DNA of 64,000 nt, taken from NCBI RefSeq assembly GCF_031143425.1, contig NC_090444.1:1318011324-1318075323 (forward strand), in the 5' to 3' direction. Every line of letters starts with the position of its first letter. Position 1 is the first letter of the stretch. The translations under genes were made by a program, and so were the position numbers. The notes under the pieces are model-generated. The model was not told the origin of the DNA, did not search any database, and saw nothing but the letters and a program-made list of their open reading frames with translations. Shown one piece after another: positions 46,585 through 56,458 of the stretch. The DNA is from Pleurodeles waltl (Eukaryota; Chordata; Amphibia; Caudata; Salamandridae).

Positions 46585-46863
46585 GGCGGTGTGTACCGCC
46601 AATGGAATACCGCGGTTGAATGACCGCCGCGTCGATTTGCGGGTCATAATGGGATGGGCGTATTTCTGTTGGCGTGGCGGTGGAGGTTTGGTCTTCTCCA
46701 GTTTACCGCTGGCCGCTGATGTGGCGGACTGCAGTGGAGGGCGGATTTTCGGAGGTTTTGCAGTTGTGGGTTAGAATGTCCGTGGCGGCTGACCGCGGCG
46801 GTATTGTGGCGGCCTTCTGACCGGCGGTAAGCGGCTTTTACCGCCGAGGTCAGAATGACCCCC
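46585..46863 (-). repeat. Harbinger copy 2 right TIR and subterminal GGCGG/CCGCC motifs
   Basis: Motifs such as GACCGCGGCGGTATTGTGGC and CGGCGGTAAGCGGC precede the terminal GGTCAGAATGACCCCC. Confidence 0.6.
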
Positions 46864-46866
46864 TCA

Positions 46867-47819
46867 GTGTTTTGGACATGTCTTCGGCGTACCATCAAAT
46901 AAACCTGCATGTTGATTTGCGGCATTTGACATCCTTTGTAACACCGCTAGGAGCTTTTAGATATAAGAGGATGCCTTTTGGACTTGCCTCTGCGTCTGCG
47001 GTGTTCCAAAGGATAATGGAGCGAGTTTTTGGGGACATGAGTCGTGTATTATGTTTCCAAGATGATATACTGATCGTAGGGGAAGATGAATCTGATCATC
47101 ATCTTTTATTTCATGAAGTAATGCACAGGTTAAAGAGGAATGGCCTAACAATTAAGAGGGAGAAGTGTCAAATTCGTAAACGGGAAGTAACATATTTAGG
47201 ACACACAATAAATTAATATGGGATTAGGCCAAAGAAAAGTATTGTCTCTGCAATCAAGCATGCTCCAGAACCGGGTTCGAAAGAAGAATTTAGGTCATTT
47301 CTGGGTCTTGCAGAGTATTGCTCCAAGTTTGTTAAGAACTTTACTGAGATGGTTGAACCATTAAGGAAACTTATGAAGAGGGGAGTAGCGTATGTGTGGG
47401 ATGAGAGTTGTAAGTGCTCCTTTCAAGAACTAAAGGATCATATCTCAAAGGTTCCCACTTTAGGAATATTTGATTAATGTGCCAAAACCTTTTTAACGAC
47501 TGATGCTAGTAATGTTGGTGTTGGAGCTGTGTTAACTCAAGTTAAGGAAGGTGAGGAACTCATCATTGGTTTTGCGTCCAGGAGATTACAGGGTGCCGAA
47601 GTCTCATACTCTGTGATAGAGAGGGAGGCCCTAGCTTGTTGTTGGGGAATAAACCATTTTACATTTTATTTGTGGGGTTTACCCTTTAAGTTGAAGACTG
47701 ACTACAAGCCACTTACCTACATTTTTAAAGGGGGGCGCGGTCTAGAGGGTGGTATTACCCTGCGAATTTCCAAATGGTTGTTGTCAGTATTGAACAACAA
47801 CTTTACGTGGAATTTGTGA
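46867..47819 (+). pseudogene. pol: Gypsy Pol, part 2: RT C-terminus and RNase H
   Basis: Continues the RT after the Harbinger insertion: VLDMSSAYHQI, GAFRYKRMPFGLASA, and the catalytic FQDDILI (near 47060). A TAA at 47214-47216 and a TGA-like break near 47475 interrupt it. RNase H follows with LTTDASNVGVGAVL, SRRLQGAEVSYSVIERE and KTDYKPL. A frameshift near 47790 separates it from the integrase frame. Confidence 0.85.
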
Positions 47820-49102
47820 AAGGTAGTAAGAATGTTATGGCGGACTATTTGTCTAGAGCCCCCGTGGACGAAGGTGAGTTTCAGGAAATGGAGTCAAAAG
47901 ATGTGGTGAGCACTATTTTAGGAGAGATGGCTAAAACGGCACAAGAATGGGAACAAGCAGAAGTTAGTGACCTTACTATGCAAGTTGTGAAGGAAAGAGT
48001 AGTTAATGGTTGGAAGAATGGTGATGGGCAGAATTGTGATTTGGTAAGGTATTTTAGAGTTAGGGATCAACTAAGTATAGTTAATGGGAGGTTATTAAGA
48101 AGGGACCAACTTGTTCCACCTGTTAGTATACGTAAGCACATTATTGAGATTACCCATCAAGGACATCTGGGCAGGGGAACAATGAAAAGGAAGGTGAGGC
48201 AGACATTTTGGTGGCCTGAGATGGACAAACAAGTGGAAGAAGTAGTAAAAAATTGTGTGGCGTGTGCCAACAGCGATAAGACCAAGGTGTTAAGGCACGT
48301 ACCCTTGGCTCCTGTGAAATTTCCTAATGGTCCATGGGAAAAATTGGCTATAGATTTCATTGGAACTATATCCAGTTTGGGAGTGGGGTGTAAATATATA
48401 CTGGTGTTAGTAGATTATCACTCCAAATGGTTCACTACTAAGGTGGTTGGGCATGTGAAAACTTCAGTAGTGATAGAGTTCTTTGAGGAGGTATTCATGG
48501 AAGAGGGCATACCAAAATATATTGTATCCGATAATGGGGTGCAATTTATATCATCAGAAATGACTGATTATTTACGAAAAGTTGGAATCAGACACGAGAG
48601 GGTAGCACTTTTCCACCCGCAAGCCAACGGTCTGGTGGAGAGGGTAAACCGATTAATAATGGAAAACATACAGTTATCCTTGGCGAATCAACTTCCATGG
48701 AAAAAAGAGTTGAGTAAAATGATATGCACCTATCGAACGACTCCCCATTCTATAATGGGAGTGTAACCTTTTATATCATTAAAGGGAAGGGAACCTGGTG
48801 TGTTGGAGTGTCCGGTGTGGTTGAAGACCAATAAGAAAGGGATGGTTGGTAGAGAGTCAATAAGGGCAAAGGTTGAGAAGATGCAGGAAAAATGTGCCAC
48901 ACACTACAACAGGAGGATGTGTGTGAAATCTCGCACTATACAAAGGGGAGATTGGGTGGCAGTAAGGAAGAAAGGTATTGTTCTTAAAGGAGAAAGCAAA
49001 TATTTTCCTCCTCAACGTGTGTTGGATGTAAAAAAAAATGTTGTGGTTTTAGAAAATGGATCTACATGGGACATGGGGAATGTTTGCAAACTTAATCGTT
49101 GA
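47774..49102 (+). pseudogene. pol: Gypsy Pol, part 3: integrase
   Basis: Inserts the cDNA into the genome. After the tether (VEFVKGSKNVMADYLSRAP) comes the HHCC zinc-binding domain (HIIEITHQGHLG...CVAC) and a catalytic core with D in AIDFIG, D in SDNGVQF and E in NGLVERVN. The last two are exactly 35 residues apart (D,D-35-E). One stop at 48764-48766 interrupts the core after CTYRTTPHS; the C-terminal part continues in the same frame from 48800 to 49102. Confidence 0.9.
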
Positions 49103-49182
49103 AATTTTCATGATGTTCTACATTATTGTGCATAGTTGATCATATTGTGTTCATTGTTCTTTTTAATTTGTTTTGTTTTTAA

Positions 49183-49198
49183 CAAAAGGGGGGAGGTG
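49183..49198 (+). other. Polypurine tract
   Basis: AACAAAAGGGGGGAGG, directly before the 3' LTR; the expected plus-strand primer. Confidence 0.8.
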
Positions 49199-49416
49199 TG
49201 TGGAGACCTGACTATTCATTGTAGCATCTCCTTTATGGAGCCTGGAATGTGATGATGTAGTAAGCTGAGGTCAGGAATAGAATGATGGGGGGAGAAGAGA
49301 ATCTGGAGAAGAAAGAGGAAAGGCTGTGTCTGTAACTGCTGAAGGTGTTATGACTTCTTAACTATAATAAAGGAAACCTGTAAAAAGAAGAAGAATTCTG
49401 TGGAGTAAATTTTACA
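49199..49416 (+). repeat. Gypsy 3' LTR
   Basis: Same length as the 5' LTR (218 bp); begins TGTGGAGACCTGAC and ends AATTTTACA, followed by the CTACA duplication. Confidence 0.95.
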
Positions 49417-49421
49417 CTACA

Positions 49422-52000
49422 TCCACCCGAAACATAAGGAACAAGACTCAAAACACCTTGTGGATCAGCTTCTGGTGCACCTCCAACCTCATCCTTTCAG
49501 GGGACCTAAATCTACATCTATTGGGCTCCTCTGCAGATGATGGATGATGAAGTAAGGAGTCAGTCCTCACACTGGAATAGCCCTAAACAAAGTGGAAATC
49601 TCCACAGCAGAGAGAGCAAAACTGCCAGATGCTTACTGGACGATTTGGAGCACATCAACTTTATGGCACTCAACAAAAGATTACATGAGGATTCTTCGCT
49701 GGTGGCTTCTAGGTACTTTGCAACCACCAGCACACCATTAGATTATAATTTTGCCTCCCTCCCATTGTTTCAATGTGTCTCCTCATTCTGGCTAGGAGAT
49801 GTAGGCAACAGCGACCTCCGACCACAGGAGACTGTCTTCCTAGCATCTGCTCGTGCACTGGAATGGTTGGCAGAAGTCCTGTATTCCAGCTTTACGATTA
49901 ATTTCAAGAAAATTAAATCTTTGCTAGCAATGACGAAGGAGGTGCTTCAGTCTGCAAAGGGCCTACTACTAGTTCAAGAATCAACTACATGTAGCCCCAG
50001 CAAAAGACGGTAAAGCTTCACTGCCAACTTAGGAACTTCTTTCTCCACGCCAGTCAAAACAAGAATTCATTTGACTTTGAGGGAAACTGGCAGGATCCCT
50101 ACTGCACAGCAGAAACTACTAAAACAACTCAAAAGGGCTACAAAGCATGCTGAGATCAACCTGGGGACATGCACCTCCACTTACTACTATACCAACAAAG
50201 ATGCACACTGAAAAATATCAAAGGGTCTGTCAACAGAACACGCTTATACAAACTCTGGGCAAAGCTATTCTTCAATAGCAAAGCAAAAATAAATATCTGT
50301 CTTGGGGGCATGGTAAATAAAATAGTGCACCCTTCTCGTGAGGGCATAGCATCATACATCTCAGATGAGGCATGGGCAGACTTCCTGCAGTCCCACTGCA
50401 ACTGGCAGCCTACGTGTCAGACCACAAGTATGGCAAAAGAAGGCATTCTGTCCATGGATCGATGAAGCAGCTGCACTCCTGCACCAGCTGGTAATTGCCT
50501 GTTAGAGCCCTGGACATATCACATAACTAATTAAGCGTCAATCATGAAAAGCAGTCGGGAGGGGGGCCCAGGACTAAATGGCATTCCGCCAGCCCTCTTT
50601 AAGCAAGTTGCATAATACTGGGCAGTTACCCTGGACCCTCCCTTTCATGAAATCAGACAACTGGGGAAACTCCCAGCCTCTTGGAAAGGTTCAGGCATCT
50701 CCCCAATACACAAAAGTGGAGACTTATCCTCACCAAAAAATGACCGCCTGGCCCCCCTGATTGACAATTAGGCAAAATACTTAGCAGGTATGTTGCTGTA
50801 AGAACTACAAGCCTGGGCATTGGCAAGAGCAATTATTCCACTCAACCAAACCAGGATTGCCAATGCCACAGGCACAACAACCAACATCCTGGACATGGCA
50901 AAGCGTATAGACAAGGTGAGGTCTTCTAAGCAGCCCCTCCATCTCTGCTTTATAGACTTCAGGGCATCATTTAATAACACCGACTGGTCTAGGCTCTAGA
51001 GGATACTGGTGAACTGGAACATCCCACGGCCACTGATGGGCATGCTAATTTTACTCCATTCAGATCCCTGGGTCCTGTTGAAACTGGGTGAGGGCAGGCA
51101 CCGAGCCAGGTGAATTCCAGCTACCAAATGATTAAAACAGGGGTGCGTGCTCATCCCCATGTTATTCAGCCTCTACAAGGCTGACCTGATGCAGAAACCC
51201 AACTCCTGCAATTCCCTCACCCCCAGGCCACTATCAGGGCACTATCCAGCCTCCTGTACACCGACGATGTGATCTCGGCCAGCCACACTCACATGGGCCT
51301 GCAATGCCTCCTTAACGTAATTCAGACATATGCAGTGGAGAACTTCCTGGGCATAATCATCAATAAGGGGGGGGGGGGGGGGTAATTCAGCACACAGAAA
51401 GAAATTATCAAAAGAAAAGGGATGGCTTTGGCAGTAAAACTTAGGAACCTAAAATTGAAACTCACAGGCCCAACGTGGGAACCTCTTCTCAGGGTAGCTC
51501 AAGCCAAAATATTACCAACAATCATTTACAGAAGTGAAGCACTGAGGGTAGAGATTCAAAATTTTGGACAGTATTCTGGTTAAGGCCTACAGAATTATGT
51601 TCAGCATCTCAAATTATTCGTCGGCAGCACAGATCCGGCTGGACTTTGGCTTCACAAACCAGTTTCTGACTAGGCAATGAGCATTCATAGTCCCGCAACA
51701 GGTCAGGAAGGCCACCCCTAATACCCTGAACCATCTGCTCTGACTAGGGCTGCAACATAGGTACACATTGCCAGTCAGAAGTTTCCTCCAGGAATCCCTT
51801 GCAAACACCGGGCTGTCCCAGGCTTGGGGCATTTCCACTAGTCACACATTCTTTGAAATACTGACCTGGAGAACAATCAAAAGCCTCTCACTGGTGGAAC
51901 ATATTGCCACATTTGCAAGACATAACCATTCCTGGATGATGATTAATGGCTATCTCACACTTGGCCCTCAAAAATATTTCAGCCAAGGTTTCTGAAACAT
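49422..52000 (+). pseudogene. LINE-A ORF2, endonuclease C-terminus and RT, broken
   Basis: Endonuclease: SGDLNLHLLGS (GDLN) near 49500, then within the frame 49537-50013 STPLDYNFASLP and GNSDLRPQ, decayed forms of the STIDYIF and SDHRP motifs. RT: GPGLNGIPPALFK (near 50570), SGISPIHKSGDLSSP (near 50700), CFIDFRASFNNTDWSRL (near 50945), a decayed QGCVLIPMLFSLY (near 51140) and the catalytic YTDD at 51257-51268. A run of 16 G at 51367-51382 is slippage-prone. Many stops; older than LINE-B and Gypsy, which are inserted in it. Confidence 0.75.
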
Positions 52001-52150
52001 CGTTTGGGCATACTACTGTCTGTGCTACACCTCCCACCTTGGCAGCAGGAGCAAACCCCAACCAATTAAGGCTTGTGCCGTAAAGGTTTGGAGGATCTGC
52101 AGCACTTACTCTTCACCTACACAGAACTGAAGAGAGAAAGAGTTTAACTG
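49422..52150 (+). mobile_element. LINE-A, 3' segment (endonuclease C-terminus and RT)
   Basis: Resumes the LINE-A frame cut at 33804. The right border is uncertain; recognisable coding fades after about 52000. No clear tail or target duplication was found, partly because the LINE-A 5' limit is unknown. Confidence 0.65.
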
Positions 52151-52625
52151 CTCAAAACAGAGTTCAACTTTGAACATAGAAAAAGGCATTCCTGGCCTCT
52201 TTCAAGCCAAAGAACCCACAACTGAACTGCAGTTTGGTAAAATGTCTCAAGCTGGTAGAGAAGAAAATACCAATCCATACCCTCTGTATCGTCAGTCGCC
52301 ATGGTTGCAGGAGGCACCAGACCTGTGACATCTGAACAGGTCCTATAAGTAGCACACTCTTAAACATGATTCCTTGACAGACACACAGCAAGGAAACCTC
52401 TTTCTCTTTTATTTTAGGAACACATTACACTTTGCACTTTCTTAAGCCTATCCTATAAGGAAGTGTTGTATATCGGTGCCTTTGGTGAACAAGAGCACAG
52501 TGTATTTCAAATATTTATAGGCCTATTTACAGTCTCATCACAAACTTTTTTAGCAATGAAGACAAAGCTGCCCAAATATACATTTTTTAACTGTGGTTTT
52601 ATATAGCATTTTGCTACTTTTCTAA
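52151..52625. other. No gene recognised before Harbinger copy 3
   Basis: Short AT-rich stretch without a supported feature; it may include the LINE-A 3' end. Confidence 0.4.
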
Positions 52626-52915
52626 GGGGGTCATTACAACATTGGCAGTAAAAGCCGCTTACCGCCGTGCAGAAAACCGCCAACACACCGCCGCCACCGT
52701 GGAATTCCGCCACGGTCATTATGACCCACAGCTCGGAATCCGTCAAAATCCAGACACCCACACAAGTCCACCACACCAATGGTCAGTGATAAACTGGCGA
52801 TAACAAAACCTCCACCGTCACGCCAACAGGAATACGCCCACACTATCACGACACACAAATCCACGCGGCGGTCTTTCAACCACGGTATTCCATTGGCGGT
52901 ACACACCGCTGCGCT
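52626..52915 (+). repeat. Harbinger copy 3 left TIR and subterminal motifs
   Basis: GCCGCTTACCGCC, CACCGCCGCCACCGTGG and TTGGCGGTACACCGC follow the terminal GGGGGTCATTACAAC. Confidence 0.6.
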
Positions 52916-53236
52916 CAAACTACACACACATTTACAAAACACATTTACAAAACACAACCACATTGGACAATTCCAAATACACACACCTGATACAGATACA
53001 CACACCACTCCCACACATCCAATACAATATAAAACACACACCCACATCACCCACAAACCCTTACGGCCACAATTGCGACTGGGGGCCAGAGAGAGACACC
53101 ACCATCTACAAACTAGCATCCACAGGCACTCAACACCATCACACACACAACATCCACGCACCTCACACAACACACCTCTAAATATCACCCCACACATCAT
53201 AACACACACCACCCCACACATCACCCACACCACCCC

Positions 53237-54470
53237 ATGGCACCGCAAAGACACCCCAGGTTCTCTGAGGAGGAGCTCAGGGTCATGGTGGAGGAAATAG
53301 TCCGGGTAGAACCACAGCTATTCGGATCACAGGTGCAGCACACCACCATATCTAGGAAGATGGAGCTATGGCGAAGAATCGTGGACAGGGTCAACACAGT
53401 GGGACAGCACCCAAGAACTAGGGATGACATCAGGAAGAGGTGGAACAACCTCCGGGGGAAGGTGTGTTCCGTGGTCTCAAGACACCACATTGCGGTTCAG
53501 AGGACTGGCAGCGGACCCCCACCTCCTCCCCCTCAACTAACAACATGGGAGGAGCAGGTCTTGGCTATACTGCATCCTCAGGGCCTCGCAGAAGTAGCTG
53601 GAGGAATGGACTCTGGGAAGTCAAATCTTAACTATTATATCCCCCACCCACCTGCATGCTATCACATACCCCCACCCTCGCCCGCACTCCCATCACTCCA
53701 ACTCCTCACGTATGTACCAATATCACAAACCACACATCCCAAACTCAAGCCCTGCATGTAACACCAAAGCATGGACACCCATCACCAATGCATGGCCACT
53801 ACACATACCCATACACCCCCCTAAACCATTATCACACAAGGTCCTACACAGGAATGCAAGCGCTGGGGTACACGGTCACCCACCCATTGCACACCATGGC
53901 ACACACAGATGTAATAATCATGCCTTTACACCCCTGCAGGACCCCTACCCAACGTCACCGGACAGGAGGGTCCAGATATGTCCACTCCACCCACAGAAGA
54001 GGCCCAAGGCAACAGAGGAACTGGGAGGGCTGCTGTTCGACAGGGGGAGGACAGGCTCAGGGACCCCACTCTCCACGAGGCCCTCTCCAACATCATGGGA
54101 GCCTACCACCATTCCCAGGAGACAATGGCAACGGTACTGGCCAAGTTTCAGGAGACCCAGCAGCTGCAGGAGGAACAGTATTTGGGCTGCAGGGAGGAAC
54201 TCAAATCCATCAATTCCACCCTGAGCACCTTTGTAGGGGTGCTGAATGAACTCGTCAACACAAGGAGGGACACTGCGGCACAACAAGGGGCTCCTGACAC
54301 TAGCCTGGACGATGAACTGCCCACCACCTGGCACTAGTGGACAGGAGGCACCACCACAGGACCACCACACCAGCACCCCACCCCCTGCAGATGGAGAACC
54401 ACCCCGCAAACAGTCCCTGAGATCCAGGACAAAGACAGAGAACAATGCCAAGACCCCCGCCAAGAAATGA
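53237..54470 (+). pseudogene. Harbinger Myb1, copy 3
   Basis: Exon 1 (53237-53615) is open and 379 bp long as in copy 2, with FSEEELRVMVEEI, VEPQLFGSQVQ and DDIRKRWNNLRGKV (SANT/Myb-like). The splice donor, GT in copies 1 and 2, reads GG here (CTCTG|GGAAG), so splicing would fail. Exon 2 starts at 53940 after CTGCAG. It lacks part of the middle region present in copy 2 and shifts frame near 54330, with the basic end (PRKQSLR..) readable to 54470. Confidence 0.8.
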
Positions 54471-54655
54471 GACCACCCTGATTGTCATCCTTCTGTCCCA
54501 CTTTGTCACCGTGTCCATACTTAAACTGCCCAGCTCCACTTCCTATGCTCCTTTGGACAATGCACCTGTGAGAATAATAGACTGGACTCTGCCATGGACA
54601 TTCCTCCACCATCACCCCTGACCATTTTACAACCCCCTCTACTATTGAGCACTTA

Positions 54656-54661
54656 AATAAA
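54656..54661 (+). terminator. Probable poly(A) signal of Myb1, copy 3
   Basis: AATAAA 185 bases after the Myb1 end, matching the position in copy 1. Confidence 0.45.
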
Positions 54662-54944
54662 CACCCTTAAATCAAAAAACAATCTGGTATCAGTCTGTGC
54701 TTTCGAAAATGTGTATTTGCAATAAAAGTGGCAAAACGCTTTATCAAATGTAATGTCAACATACCTATGTCACACAGCACTAGTCCATGCGGAAACAAAG
54801 CAGATGTTACACAGTGGGACCCACATCTGTGAAATCGTAAGGGAAAGTGACAACTCAGTGACCATACACTGGGTGAAAATGACAGACAGATGAGAGGTAG
54901 TAGAATTAAATCAGATGTAGCAGGCTGTGTTGTCTTCTTACCTG

Positions 54945-56022
54945 TGTCCCACTGGAAGTATTGCAGGATCACCGTGTTCCTGTTGTCTATGTCCTCTTCT
55001 TCTGCTTCCTCGTCTTCACTGTCCACAGGCTCCACAGCTGCCGCAACACCTCCATCTGGACCATCCTTCTGCAGAAAAGGCACCTGTCGTCGCAAAGCCA
55101 AGTTGTGAAGCATACAGCAGGCCACGATGATCTGGCACACCTTCTTTGGTGAGTAGAATAGGGAACCACCTGTCATATGGAGGCACCAGAACCTGGCCTC
55201 TCTATAACCCTCCTAGTTCGCCCATGGGCCTCATTGTAGTGTTCCTCTGCCCTTGCCCTGGGATTCCTCAATGGGGTCAGTAGCCATGACAGGTTGGGGT
55301 AGCCAGAGTCACCTGCAAATGTTGAGGTTGTTAGACACACACTAACCCTTAGGGACAACCCCAGACCCAGACACCTATTCACACTGTATAGGGTCCATGT
55401 CCTCACCTAATAGGCACACACGGTGCCTCTGTAGTTGCCCCATCACATAAGGGATGCTGTTATTTCTCAAAATGTAAGCGTCATGCACTGAGCCAGGGAA
55501 TGTGGCGTTCACATGGGAGATGTACTGGTCTGCCAAACACACCATCTGCACATTCATCGAATGGTAACTCTTCCGGTTTCTGTACACCTGTTCACTCTTG
55601 CGGGGGGGACCAAGGCCACATGTGTCTCATCAGTGGCACCTATGATGTTGGGGATATGTCCCAGGGCATAGAAATCACCTTTCACTGTAGGCAAATCCTC
55701 CACCTGAGGGAAAACGATGTAGCTCTGCATGTGTTTCAGCAGGGCAGACAACACTCTGCTCAACACGATGGAAAACATAGGCTGGGACATCCCTGGTGCA
55801 ATGGCCACTGTAGTTTGAAATGACCCACTTGCTAGGAAATGGATCACTGACAGCACCTGCACTTGAGGGGAATTCCTGTGGGATGGCGGATAGCTGACAT
55901 CAGGTCTGGCTCCAACTGGGCACACAGTTCCTGGATTGTGGCACGATCAAGTCTGTAGGTGATGATCACATGTCGCTCCTCCAGGATGCCTCCATCTCCT
56001 CACATGCCCCAGCGGACGGTGC
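54945..56022 (-). pseudogene. Harbinger transposase, exons 2-3, copy 3
   Basis: Exon 2 (55407-56022) begins after TCCATAG and includes GSFQTTVAIAPGMSQPMFS and a mutated first catalytic block GATDETH (GAIDGTH in the others). A 94-bp intron (55313-55406, GTGAGG...TTTGCAG) precedes exon 3, which has GDSGY, AEEHYNEAHGRTRRVIER and then a deletion of about 19 bp that removes TFGLLK and shifts frame. The C-terminal acidic region (EDEEAEEEDIDNRN) follows. The normal stop after QYFQ is lost. Inactive. Confidence 0.8.
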
Positions 56023-56458
56023 CTATGGAGGAGAACAGCGAGCAGAGAGTAAACCAACTCTGAGGTATGTAAACACAGCATACTCAGAAATATTAGCAAA
56101 TTGACATATGCCTGTATGAGTGTTTAGGCAAGGGCTAGATATGTGTGACGCAGTCCAAAATAATGCCATGTGGGCCCATGAAATGGCAGCTGCCTGACCT
56201 GTAAAGTGGGACAATGGGATATGAGGTAACTGTGCTGGCGTTGTACACCTTCGCAGTAGGCAGTCGAAGACCGCGGCGCAATCCTGCATTGGTTAATATT
56301 GGACCCAGGAGCCAATGACGATGTACTCCGGCGGTGACGGTACGCACCGCCGCGGATGTGACTGCCAATTTCTCTCTGTTCAATCACTTGATACCTGATC
56401 TTCGACAGGAGAGGACCTACTCTGCAAGTGCTGCTGTGACCTCAGTCTGGAAGAGACA

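Larger units (their letters stand above)
36568..46863 (-). mobile_element. PIF/Harbinger DNA transposon, copy 2 (nearly intact)
   Basis: 10,296 bp, inserted in the Gypsy RT in the opposite orientation to copies 1 and 3. Termini GGGGGTGATTCTAACC and GGTCAGAATGACCCCC are inverted repeats with two mismatches. Contents on the plus strand, left to right: transposase exon 1 (+), minisatellites, Myb2 (-), transposase exon 2 (+), Myb1 (-). The transposase and Myb1 are open throughout and Myb2 has a single nonsense codon, making this the best-preserved copy. It is younger than the Gypsy element, whose LTRs differ by about 2.8 percent. Confidence 0.95.
33810..49416 (+). mobile_element. Ty3/Gypsy LTR retrotransposon split by Harbinger copy 2
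   Basis: Two 218-bp LTRs (TGTGGAGA...TTTACA), a CTACA 5-bp duplication, a presumed primer-binding site, gag, protease, RT, RNase H and integrase in the Gypsy order (integrase last), and a polypurine tract. Without Harbinger copy 2 and its duplicated TCA it would be about 5.3 kb. I count 6 LTR differences in 218 positions (about 2.8 percent), so it is not ancient. Several in-frame stops and one frameshift make it defective. Confidence 0.95.
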
